This document shows, piece by piece, positions 20,219 through 29,658 of a stretch of DNA of 64,000 nt. A model generated the notes under the pieces. That model saw only the letters and a program-made list of their open reading frames with translations, did no database searches and was not told the origin of the DNA. Within the stretch, counting starts at the first letter, position 1; each line of letters begins with the position of its first letter. This DNA comes from Phymatolithon calcareum (lineage: Eukaryota > Rhodophyta > Florideophyceae > Hapalidiales), in the NCBI GenBank assembly GCA_977006965.1, contig OZ345376.1, positions 310,001 through 374,000 on the forward strand. The letters run 5' to 3'. The translations under genes were made by a program, and so were the position numbers.

Positions 20219-21050
20219 TTGGCTAAATCCGTATCAGGTACTTCATTTACGAACAAGGCTGAACCAGTATACCTGCTGGTATATCCAAACCAGACGAGTT
20301 CGATCGCATCGCAGATTATACATGAGTGCAAAGTGACATATATCGCATCTGTCATCACCATCGATCTTTCCAACTTCTCTCCAGAAGACTTTGCACACCT
20401 CCACGATCAGCTTTCATACGCTGTAACCTCAACAAGGCCAGAGGTACAGTTTGTTAATGCAATCCTGTCCCGAGTGCGATCATCTGAGGCGACGAAGAGC
20501 GACGCCAAACTCCTTAACACAGCCATTCTGTTCCTTTTGAATGTTCTCCCAGGACTAAAGTTTCCTCGGCTTGACCTTGCGTCCGTCGAGATCTGCGGAT
20601 ACGCTGATGCATCTTTTGCGAACAATTCAGATCTTACATCACAGCTTCCTCTGCGATCGTTTCAATAAGGTAAGAATCATCCACTACGCGTCTTGGAAGA
20701 GCCGCAGAGTTACTCGTTCCGTCCTAGCCGCTGAAGTCTTAGCGTTTTCTCCCTGCTTTCACCACTCGTGCACCTTGAGACATGATGTGGGTAGGATCCT
20801 ACGGAAGCATATCCCCGTCTTGCTCTACACCGATTCTAATTCGATCTTCGACACTATTACGAAGCTCAGTAGTGTTTCGGAGAAACAGTTGCTTATCGGC
20901 ATTGCATGCCTTCGACAAGCCTATGGTAAAGGGGAAATCAAAAACATAGGTCATAGGTCATGTCTCATGAGAGTACAATGTTGCCGACCCTTTGACGAAG
21001 AGGATGCACTCGAAGTTACTCTCGGCCGTTCTCGACACTGGAAAAGTTGA
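20219..21050 (+). pseudogene. Copia RNase H domain, broken
   Basis: A frame at 20219-20668 ends with LDLASVEICGYADASFANN, the copia RNase H start (GYADASFA). A shifted frame continues with YASWKSRRVTRSVLAAEVLAF, typical of the SWKS...S..AE block, then LYTDSNSIFDTITKLSS. The RNase H would remove RNA from the RNA:DNA hybrid. A tandem duplication of GTCATCTCGCCGTTTGGAAA-like sequence lies just upstream (20138 and 20199). Confidence 0.75.
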
Positions 21051-21137
21051 CCTTCCGGTCAACCAGCGGATCGTTCACCGCTGAGGGATTTCAGAATGTA
21101 TTCAGAAGAGATTCAGGCCATTTGAAGTTCTGACCAG

Positions 21138-21242
21138 TGTCGGACAGCTGTCTTTTTCGCTTGATAGCTGAGATTATGATAGATTTTGATTTTATTGTTG
21201 TTTTGGGTTTCTATGATTGTATCACTAGGGTTAAATAGAACC
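21138..21242 (+). repeat. 3' LTR segment of the copia element, abutting piggyBac
   Basis: Matches 12888-12997. Directly after TAGAACC the sequence becomes piggyBac coding DNA (compare 51035 onward), so the LTR ends, or was cut, at this junction. Confidence 0.7.
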
Positions 21243-21569
21243 GAACGCCGGCTTACAGTACTCGTGGTCGAACATATTTTTCGCCAAACGCCGATTTCGG
21301 AGTTCCAGTGTCAACCACCAGCTCGCCAGAAGAACAAACAACTTCCACACAAGCAAGTGAAGCTCTGAACGCCCTATACAGGGCTCTCTCGCCTACAATC
21401 TGAAAGGTTCTTGGGACATAGCATAGAAAAAAGAGATCGATTTCATCATGCCAAACCGTGCGCCAAGCACTCTTGCTCATGGAGTGCCATGGTTCGAACG
21501 CCAAGTTCAATGTCCAATTGGGAGAAGGATTCCCCGTCAGTTCTGGAATGTTTGAACTATAAACGGAGA

Positions 21570-22066
21570 TTCTACAGTCGATCATCGATCTTTGCATAGG
21601 CAATGTCAGCTACCGTGATATTCAAAAATCGAGGTTATTCATATATCGAAGTCGTATCATGGCGATATTTAAAAAAATTACAGCTCAAGATTACAATTTA
21701 TGTCAACTTTGCATACGCTGTGCTGTACCACATTGGGAATCCAGCCGATATTTGTAGGCGGAACAGGTTCATTGATCATTTCCCGGCTGAGTTACACATC
21801 GCAATTGTTCACGTGCTCCAAGCAGCCCAAGGGACTCCTCTCATAGAAAATCCCCAATGGTGAATGTTGAATACAATATGCCTAAAAATAATCAAAAAAT
21901 AGCATTTCGGTTTGAAGCTATGAGATTTGATATTCTATATTCGAGTATTGAGTAATCCTTTATTTTCGTTAAGATGTAAGGCAAAACCGACCTTGGACAG
22001 GAATTCTGTATGCAAAAAATCGAAGATATTCAAAAATCGGAGATGCAAAAATCGAGTATCTCTTGT
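21570..22066. mobile_element. Insertion inside piggyBac copy 1
   Basis: Comparison with 51340-51400 shows about 500 extra bases between CTATAAACGGAGAT and CGGAAAACTGTG. The insert is AT-rich and has repeated CAAAAATCGA-like motifs near both ends (about 21623, 22012, 22031, 22047). No transposase motif or clear TIR is seen. Confidence 0.6.
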
Positions 22067-22879
22067 ATATCGGAAAACTGTGCCATCGGGTTCCGCACGC
22101 CGTATGAGTGCTTTATGGCGATGTTTTCCGAAGTTTACCTCCGAAAATCTGTTGCTTGGACCTCCGCCAAGCTGAAACGAATCGGAAGAAAGGAAAATAC
22201 GGTGACAGAGCTTCTTAAGGTTTTGGAATACTCGTTCTCATGACAAGGTTTGAGTTCGGAGCAAAGAGAGACTTAAGGATGTCTACCGGACCGGAGAGGT
22301 ATATCCCAGCTCCCTCATTTTCAAAGTCTGTTATGAGCAGAGAAAGGTTTTCCGGCCACTTTCAGCGCATCACATTCAGCGTGCAATGACGTGAACAAGG
22401 CACTCTGTCGTCCGCGCAGCACCGGTGGGCGCTCGTTTAAGATTTTTTCCACGAAATTAACCATCACAGAAAGCGTACTGTGTCTCCGTCAGATCTAATT
22501 TGAATTTAGGAGTCTATTTCTCTTTCATAAGGAAGCGGAGGTAATTTGATCGACATCGATCTGCTGCAATACTTCGCTATCGACAGCAAACCGGAGAGCG
22601 GCTGCAAGATACAAAATTCGGCGTGCGGAAGAAGCGGGATATTGGTGTATCTTGAGCTGATAAACACAGTAGAGAACTAGAAACAAAAAGATGTCGAAAA
22701 TAAAAGCTGCGCCGTCTTGATGCCGCATATTCTGGTACAAGACGCATTTTCTGTGCAGATTTATACTTTGCGAGCGTCGAACTTGCAGAAATGCTTCTCC
22801 GACTGGGCCTGAAGTTCATAGGAGCTATCAAAACGCGACGAAGAAGTATCAAATAGAATACCTATTGCAGGTTGAGTTC

Positions 22880-23460
22880 TCAGAAAGAAGTTAGTGCGCT
22901 TCTATGGTTCGAAAATCGTTGACCTGTGACCCATCTATGAGGGCGGACATGGAGAAGAAAGTCCGCACTAATGACTGGCCGTTTTGTGTTAAGACATCTC
23001 TTCTGGCGATTTGTGCCGTTGACAGTTGGCTTTTGTTTCCTGGCGCATATCAAGAATCTCAAGACCTCATGACAGAGCGAAGGTATTATGAAACTCTGGC
23101 GGAACAACTCATCGACAACTCGTTTAACTCGCGCAATGCTCGTCAACGTTTAGTCAGCCCAAAACGTAAATATGCCTGCAGGAGTGTTGTCGGAACCCGC
23201 TTAACACCCACGAAGAAGAAAAGGAAGACTTCAGCTAGCATGATGACTACTTTTGCTCCGCAGCAACACTGAAGATTCTGTCAAGTCAAGAAAACGACCC
23301 TCGTGTGCTCATCATGTAATAGGCTTGATGGTGCCGCAGTCTACATATGTGGCGCGTCATCTGGTAGAAACTGTTTTGCTAAGCATGTTGAAGTTATCCA
23401 TGAGCTTGATGCTATTGACGAGCCTGCTAGTGAGTAGCTTTCGTGTTGAAAATTTAAATG
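22880..23460 (+). pseudogene. piggyBac transposase C-terminal region
   Basis: The frame 22904-23272 ends the transposase: FCVKTSLLAICAVDSWLLF, then YYETLAEQLIDNSF and a basic tail TPTKKKRKTSA. The cysteine-rich end (VCSSC-like, then NCFAKHVE) continues in a shifted frame to about 23440. In the family this zinc-binding tail helps DNA binding. It is nearly the same as the corresponding part of copy 3, so this copy is not ancient. Confidence 0.75.
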
Positions 23461-23508
23461 ATTCTCATTCCCAAAATTGAGGGAAATTTCCAGTCACATA
23501 GACACTAG

Positions 23509-24199
23509 GAAAGCCATAGAGCTACCTATTGCTGAGGATAGCAGCGAGTAGTTGCTGGCATGCCAATTCAAATTGGGTAACACAAATTAGGGGTGCGCAG
23601 AAAGGCTCTCCAAATTCCCTATTGGGATCAGCAAGGAATCAATAGTCCATATCCGGTAACATTGTGTTGCATCTGTCATTTGATAGCCATATGCCAAGGT
23701 GCTCTATTTACGGGGCGCTATTCATCGCAACATTCTATCTTACGGTTACGTGAGCAGAGACGACGCTCCGTGGAACCCAGGAAGAATTTCTTCCGTTTGC
23801 AGCATAATCGGGACTTATTCACCCTTCTTTGTACTCAGATGTGTTTCCCTCCAGGCCGGCCCCCGATTAGGTGTCCATTTACAACTTTGCATTATCCGGG
23901 TTTCATATCAATCCTCCACACATGATAGTTTGATTCTACATTGTTTACGCAACTTCGTACATCTAGAAGTACGACGATGCCCTCCATCTTGAATAAAGAA
24001 CCAGAGAACATTCAACACTCAACTCGCTCACTTCTAATGCCCAGCAGAGCAAAACATTGCATATGCGCAGCACGCAATTACCGTGCTAGTTGCACACGCG
24101 TAATGCACTGCTCTGGCAATGTCCAGATCAGGTGCAACGATGCCCATGATCCTTCGCTAGGAAAGCCTTCCGTTCATCACTACACGGCAAGCCATGTCC
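23509..24199. other. Flank of piggyBac copy 1
   Basis: No complete gene. One stretch within it is described separately at 23690-23900; the rest shows only short frames. Confidence 0.4.
23690..23900 (+). pseudogene. Possible FRAG1/PGAP2-like membrane protein fragment
   Basis: The frame reads through YGYVSRDDAPWNPGRISS, then VCSIIGTYSPFFVLRC, then GPRLGVHLQL. The order NP-RIS--IGTYSP----R-------PRL resembles the P-S-IS-IG-x-SP and R-motif of the FRAG1/DRAM/Sfk1 family, which includes PGAP2 (GPI-anchor remodelling). There is no ATG in frame and the homology fades on both sides, so this is at best an exon or pseudogene piece. It is a weak resemblance from memory of the family pattern. Confidence 0.25.
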
Positions 24200-24890
24200 A
24201 TGACAGAAGCTATATATGGCGTGAGGCGACTGCGTTGGGCAGAGCTATACACGACGTTACTTGCATTCCAACTCGTATCATATGTCTTGCGACTTGGATC
24301 GAGATCCTCATGATGCCGGCCATACTGGAATCGTGTCGGTCGCGTATCGGTGTGCTGTTTTTTCTCTTTGCAGGTAGTACATATTTGAGATCGATATTTC
24401 TTTCCTCTAAGTAAAGGAAGTTAGGAGCGCTTCGAATTTCGGCTCGATTGCTTAGATTGCGTACACTCAAACTCGCGAGCTCGTCCCTTTGACCACGCGG
24501 AGTTCGAGTGCTTCCACAATTTCCCGAAGGTCTTCGGATTTCGTCTGGACTGCTCGGATCTCGCGGGCCCAAGTTCCTTGGATAACGCAGAGTTTGAAAC
24601 ACAGTCTTTTAGAGTTTTCAGACAAGAGAGGTCACAAAATTTGGACATAATGCCTCGCCCAGACATGGTTCTTTCGCGCAGCTCACCGGCTTGTGAGGAT
24701 GATCTGGGACATAGCACAAATTGGCTCTTAGGTGCAGAACCTACCCCAAACTTGGGGTTTCGAAAGCTTCTAATGCGGATCGATGGGCTGCAGAGGTCCC
24801 GAACCAGTATTGTACTAAAGCTTGATTTTCCGCCGTTCAATTGTAGAAGCAGCCATATCGTTAGGACATTTGCAGATTTTATTGGTTAGA
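24200..24890 (+). repeat. LTR-like dispersed repeat, copy 1
   Basis: This shares order and short identities with 36470-37190: an ACTTGGATCG block, a TCTTTGCAGGTAGTACATAT versus TGCGTAGGTTGTAGTATATA block, GAGTAAAGGAAG, then a unit with TTCGGCT and GACCACGCGGAGT. The last unit is partly repeated within each copy. No protein domain is seen; the minus frame 24421-24840 reflects the repeat. It could be an LTR or leader of an unidentified retroelement. Confidence 0.45.
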
Positions 24891-25789
24891 GCCTTGTGCA
24901 ATGGCATTAGGATCTCGTGTCTCGTTACATGTATTAACCAAAGTGTCTGCAGATGATTTTTAAATAGGAACTCACTCTATTTCTCTTGTAGCTCCTCCGG
25001 TCTACCTCGCAAGATTCAGAGGGAGCTTTGCATCGCAGATGATGTCAAATCGATAAGACCTGCACTGTCGCTTGGAGAAGAAGCTAGTGCTGAAAAATGA
25101 TGGGAAGCCGAGGCACATCTATGCCAAATCATATCATAGGACCCTTAATATCGCGCCTGCTCATTATAGAAAATGGGCGGACATCCCCGCGGGCTTGTCG
25201 GAATGAAGGGCATCTGGTATCTAGAATAATACTTCCTCGTTTTGCGCAGCCACTATCATCAATACATCCTCGCTCGGGCAATGAGACCAAGGTTGTGGTT
25301 GATTGTGTGCATCGCCTCGCTCCGGGCCAACAGCCCGAGGCTACGCATGTCACAGCTTGGCCACAGTTTCAGCCAATAGTATTTCGCGTCACTTCCCGCT
25401 ATGTCCTCCGCCAGATTGGATTGGATTTCTGTTTAATTGAAGCTCCAGTTGTCAACCATCATTGCACCTGAGAGACATTTCGTTGTGCTCATTTAAGTAG
25501 TCGATTTTGGATATTTTCTATTGACAGTATCAACTGCCCTTTCCTGCATCTCTTTTTGAGTATCGGAGAGTCGTTGTTTGGGCATTAAGTTTGAATTATC
25601 CTTGAGAGCTTCATCTAGTTCGGAATCTTCGTTTCTTGTTTGCTCTTGCCAGGAGTATGGGAAGCGGTGAAATAACCAGTGCGTGCAAAGAAGCCTGTGT
25701 TTCGCTTTTTCGAGGGTGAGAAATGGTGGTAGCTCGTTCATGATGGGTTGAGGAGGGCGAGGGCCCTCCCGTCCAGCGGCTTACGGAGA
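24891..25789. other. No gene recognised; contains a dispersed repeat
   Basis: A repeat at about 25415-25490 (GGATTTCTGTTTAATTGAAG, then CACCTGAGAGACATTTCG) recurs inverted at about 30790-30880 and more diverged at 10436-10505. Frames at 25097-25471 (plus) and 25493-25741 (minus) have no recognised domain. Confidence 0.4.
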
Positions 25790-25990
25790 TATTGGATGAA
25801 TTTATTTTGAGAGCTCCCACAGCCTCACCTTGGAGTAACGGGGCAGCTCTTGCTATAATCCCTAAGCTAAAGTCCTCCGGCTACTCAAAACGTTCTTGAT
25901 TCGTAATTCTCTCCCAAAAAGAGCTCCTGTGAGTCTCTTGCACTCAAACTCAATTTCTGTACTTATCTTCGAAGACTTCGACGCCGCTAG
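25790..25990 (-). mobile_element. LINE-A copy 4, 3' end only
   Basis: On the minus strand it ends with GAGGCTGTGGGAGCTCTC and AATAAA (about 25801-25806), the LINE-A 3' UTR. It then reads back into the ORF2 C-terminus (RELRIKN-type codons near 25900). It is 5' truncated after roughly 200 bases and is most like copy 3. Confidence 0.8.
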
Positions 25991-26439
25991 AGTAAGCGGC
26001 TTTAGAAGGGAGGCATACATCCTATTCTTCTTTCGCGTTCTTCTGCGTTCTGTTCTCCGATGGAGAATTCTTAAAGAACGGAGGCGACTTATGTGTCCTC
26101 AAGAGTGCAGGAAGCTGCATATACCGCCGGGAAACTGCAACCCAGGTACGGTGCTTGCTCGTGGGACTACATGCTAAATTAGTTGCCGAAGGAAGTTACA
26201 TTTTTTTCCACTGTTTAGTTGTTTATTTGAAAGCCCTTATTAACACTCCTAAGACTGTACGGGAGCAGCTTTTCGTAACTTTTTCATTATAGTATATCGC
26301 CTGGTCCCAAATACAGGAACTCGTCGTTCTCCATAATGTCAGTTATGGTGACGCTGTAGAGTAGTATGGAGTCTAATGCCTTTTCCGTTCTCAACATCTC
26401 TCCGGAGTTCCAGGTCATACTTTGTTACGTTCATGCGTA

Positions 26440-27060
26440 TGGTCTCCAGGTGGCGCTCTGCTGCCGTTTCGAATATATTCGATATTAGCGTCGTGCTCAC
26501 TTGAGGGACCCTGCTGCTTCCGTATTTTATGGCCAGCTATCGTTGTCTCACCTTGGCAAACCTGGGGATGGCTGGGATATCATCCCGTTTGTCGTACGGT
26601 ATTTTCCTCTTTCTTCTTGCTTCGAGTCTCGTGTCTTCTATTGCGAACAGTATTCGTCGGAGTTGGCCTGGAGATTTCTCTTTCTGCATATGTTTGAAGG
26701 GGGCCGAGAACTGTTCTTGTTGCAGCATCGCGGCAATATCGCGATTTGCCCACTATAGCTCTTCGACGTTTCGCTCTTCCCTTGGCTTGGATAGGATAGA
26801 CGACTTCCTTGCCCTTCCTCGCCGCAGCACTTTCAGAGCTAATATTTCTCTCCTGTGTGCTGGTGGATGGATCCTGCACAGAAGCCTTAGCCGCTCGATA
26901 CTTCCACTTGCCGTACCATTGAATACTTAGAAGAAGAAGGTTCTTTCTACTTCTTTGATAGCTTCTTGTACTTCTGAAGTCCCGGTGCAAGAAAGATAGC
27001 GTATTGCCACCTTGGTTGGATGAAAAACTTGTAGATACGTATGGCTTTCAGGATGGTGAA
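26440..27060 (-). mobile_element. LINE-B fragment
   Basis: On the minus strand the reading includes ERLRLLCRIHPPAHRREILA, KRKIPYDKRDDIPAIPRF and LKAIRIYKFFIQPRWQYAI-like codons, each with a counterpart in the 8523-9416 ORF. At least three frame changes and stops occur. Neither the RT nor the 3' UTR is attached. Confidence 0.75.
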
Positions 27061-27610
27061 GGAAAAAACGGGAACGATGCTAACGTTGGGAACAGGAGAG
27101 ATTGAGAGGCTAGGTCGCCATGCGGTTGCTCGGTTCCGATGGCGCTGCCTTTATTGTGCTTAAGTAGTAATCAGCTCGATTAGCAATGCAGCAAAGGCAG
27201 GAGGAAGACGCCAGTGTTCAGGTAATCACAAGATATGCAAAACCAACACCTTGATTGGATCACGGCTTACCAGTAACTCCGATAGGCCTCTCTTCTGCGT
27301 GGACCTTCCGGCAACCACGCGGAAGAGTTGTCTATTGGCAGGGATAGCGGTGCCCAGGAAGGGTCACTGGAATCGATATCCCTTGATGCCAGCTAAGGGA
27401 CAGCGAAGGTATCGGGTCGACGTCCCTGCAACCGATCACGAGTTCTCTCGCGCTGTCTCGGCGTGTGAAAGACCAGGGTGTCACATTTTCTCCCGAATGA
27501 ATATCCCAAGTGGCTCCAGTTCGTGTACCGCTGCTTTGGCGTTTTTTATGCGCCTGATTGTCCTTGTGACCGTAATTCCGGTTGATCCTAGAGATATCCC
27601 GAGTTTTCAT
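27061..27610. other. No gene recognised
   Basis: The frames 27251-27625 (plus) and 27332-27610 (minus) overlap and show no motif. It leads into the palindromic element. Confidence 0.35.
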
Positions 27611-27946
27611 CCGGCTGAGGGGTAGACATCGGCTCTCTCTTGCAACTGATTGCTTCTATCGACATAGCAGTTTTGATAGGACACTCGTACGAAACCCTTA
27701 TTTTCCACTTTTTTCCCTCGCAATTTCGAAGTCATTTCCACTGAAGACATAGGTGGGGGTTTTGCACCGGCTGCGAGGGATGACATGAGCCCGAGGGCAT
27801 GATATTCAACCGAGGCGCAGCCGAGGTCCGAATATCATGGCCTGAGGGCGATTGTCATCCCTAGAGTACGGTGCACAACACGCTTGTCAACCGGCTGAGA
27901 AACAAGTGGAAAATAAGGATTTCGTACGAGTGTCCTATAAAAGCTG

Positions 27947-27972
27947 CTATGTCATCCCTAGGGATGACATAG
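27947..27972. repeat. 26-base perfect palindrome, copy 1
   Basis: The half CTATGTCATCCCT is followed immediately by its reverse complement. Confidence 0.98.
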
Positions 27973-27985
27973 AGCAATCAATATT

Positions 27986-28011
27986 CTATGTCATCCCTAG
28001 GGATGACATAG
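27986..28011. repeat. 26-base perfect palindrome, copy 2
   Basis: Identical to copy 1, after a 13-base spacer (AGCAATCAATATT region). Confidence 0.98.
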
Positions 28012-28079
28012 AAGCAATCAGTTGCAAGAGGAAGCCGATCATCGGCATGTCTACCCCCTCAGCCGGTTGACAAAGTCTG

Positions 28080-28101
28080 ATGTCATCCCTAGGGATGACA
28101 T
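28080..28101. repeat. 22-base perfect palindrome, copy 3
   Basis: Same core, half-site ATGTCATCCCT plus its reverse complement. The half TGTCATCCCTAG also occurs in the terminal arms. Confidence 0.98.
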
Positions 28102-28113
28102 ATAGGGCAAGAC

Positions 28114-28345
28114 AAAATGTTCTGAGGGTGCTCCCGGTCTCTCAGGAAGAGCTGGGAATCAATTTTTTTCATTGAAAAAACAAGCTGGTTTCCAATTATG
28201 CTCTCGAGGCATCAATCACGCTCAGATCTGAGCATGTTCTAAGGGTACACCTGGTCTCTCAGGAAGAGCTGGGAATCAATATTCTTCATTGAAATGACTA
28301 GTTGGTTATCAATTAGTCCCTCCAGGCACCAATCACACACAGATA
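28114..28345 (+). repeat. Two-unit tandem repeat of about 115 bases
   Basis: Units at about 28114-28234 and 28235-28345 share GGTCTCTCAGGAAGAGCTGG, GAATCAAT and a CATCAATCAC-like end, with scattered differences. Confidence 0.8.
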
Positions 28346-28546
28346 ATTCGCTTCGAATCTCGACTTTGCTTTAGTTGAATATCATTCCCTTCGTGGTCAT
28401 GTGGCAAAGGGGTCCTCGGTGGAGCATCATCAATCACGAGAGCGTGTTCGGCAACCGGAGTTGTATACATTATTGCAATCTATTTTTATTAAAACTAGGT
28501 CTATGAACATGAGGTTACCGATTCATCTGGAGGTGACAGGGTTCTT

Positions 28547-28594
28547 GTTGTCATTGACAACCATCCCAATTTTGAGATGGTTATTAATGACAAC
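28547..28594. repeat. Short hairpin (19-base arms)
   Basis: GTTGTCATTGACAACCATC faces GATGGTTATTAATGACAAC with two mismatches and a 10-base loop. Confidence 0.8.
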
Positions 28595-28869
28595 ACTAAT
28601 AGTGCTTTCGGAAACGTCGCGCAAGGTGGAGAGAAAACGGTTTCACTTCCTTGTCTGTCTTATCTAAAATTGTCTACAAACTCGATTAGATGATAGCGCA
28701 CACTTCTTAGCTGGTCCTCGGTCCAGTTGGTCTATCCCTGGGGTAAGAATGTTTTAAACCCATCAAAGAACAGAATAAGTCGCGCCATCTCAAATTTGCT
28801 CTCCAAACTAGACTCTTCTCCGATCCGGCACAAAAAGCGAGCTCGTTGCTCTTTTTTGTGTTCTCAGGA

Positions 28870-29330
28870 ACACGAACACCCAAGAATCGTTCTGTCTCTT
28901 TTGTGTGGTGCATAGGCGGCGCTAGTGTGATGTTCAGCGTACATGTCTCTGCGACTTATGCGAATGCAGGCGGCGAAAAGACTGGGACCGGATTTGAGCT
29001 CAGCGCTGGATGCGGGGCGGAAGCATTCTCTGGATTTGACGGCGAGAATGGAGCTACGAGTGCCGCGTGCCCCGGCCCTACCGCCAGTGAGCCTTGAGGG
29101 GTTCGTGCACGCGGGAGCAGCGGGATCACAGGCTCTTGTGGCTTGGGAGGCGAGAACGTGAACGCTCACGGGTGGAGGGAACCATTCTCCGCTTCAGTGT
29201 CCGACCATTCGGAGTCAATAATATGGTCCAGGAGAGCTCCGGTAGCCGCAGGATCGTTGGTTGTTTTCTCCATAGTGTCAAGGTAGACACTGTTCTGGTT
29301 TGTGAACTACATAATTTGGCTCCGGGGGAG
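28870..29330. other. GC-rich core of the palindromic element, unassigned
   Basis: A plus frame at 28943-29161 (72 residues, LRLMRMQAAKRLGPDLSSAL...) and overlapping frames are open because the DNA is GC-rich. None has a motif I recognise. It may be captured host sequence. Confidence 0.3.
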
Positions 29331-29658
29331 TAATGCCACAGCGGTGTGTGGATGTGAGGAGTCGTCAACCGGCTGAAGGGACAGGCATCTGCTTTCTCTT
29401 GCAACTGATTACCGATGTGAAAAGTTATGCCTCCCCCAGAAGTTTTCGAGACCAAACTGAGCATTACGTTCTACATCCACGTGTCGAAAAGAGCAGGCAT
29501 ACAAACTCACGAGTTCTGTGCGGATGTGAGGAGTTATGCCCCCTCAGCCGGTTGACAAGCGTTTTGTGCACCGTACTCTAGGGATGACAATCGCCCTCAG
29601 CCCATGATATTCGGACCTCGGCTGCCCCTCGGTTGAATATCATGCCCTCGGGCTCATG

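Larger units (their letters stand above)
12888..21242 (+). mobile_element. Ty1/copia-like LTR retrotransposon, decayed, with nested insertions
   Basis: The order gag-like, protease, integrase, reverse transcriptase, RNase H on the plus strand is diagnostic of Ty1/copia. Direct repeats at 12888-12997 and 21138-21242, both beginning TGTCGGACAGCTGTC, mark LTR sequence. The right copy stops at a junction with a piggyBac copy, so the 3' LTR may be truncated, and the true length of the 5' LTR is uncertain. All domains carry frameshifts and stops. Two solo LTRs of another family (14523-14914 and 16854-17261) are inserted in the gag/protease part. Confidence 0.85.
21243..23504 (+). mobile_element. 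piggyBac-like copy 1, 5' truncated
   Basis: Homologous to the fuller copy at 50494-53022 from its middle N-terminal region to the right terminal repeat. The right end is intact (CAGTCACATAGACA) and is followed by CTAG at 23505-23508. Pieces visible: EYYFT-equivalent region lost, TRRS-like zinc end kept, and MVRKSLTCDPSM shared with copy 3. The copy carries many frameshifts, a roughly 500-base insertion (about 21570-22066) and an internal deletion of catalytic sequence. Confidence 0.85.
27611..28066. repeat. Imperfect large palindrome around the left arm of the element
   Basis: 27611-27710 (CCGGCTGAGGGGTAGACATC ... TTTTCCACTT) is the inverted counterpart of 27904-28066. The right copy carries about 54 extra bases made of two short palindromes, so the left copy shows the state without them. 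The centre holds the left 136-base terminal arm of the 27764-29678 element. Confidence 0.8.

Noticed and set aside
27961-27975. TAGGGATGACA as a homing-endonuclease site related to I-SceI
   Set aside because: Matches only part of that 18-base site and is fully explained by the palindrome; no endonuclease gene is present.
27947-28101. Repeated palindromes as a CRISPR array
   Set aside because: Only three units, unequal spacing, no spacer-length regularity, eukaryotic transposon context and no cas genes.
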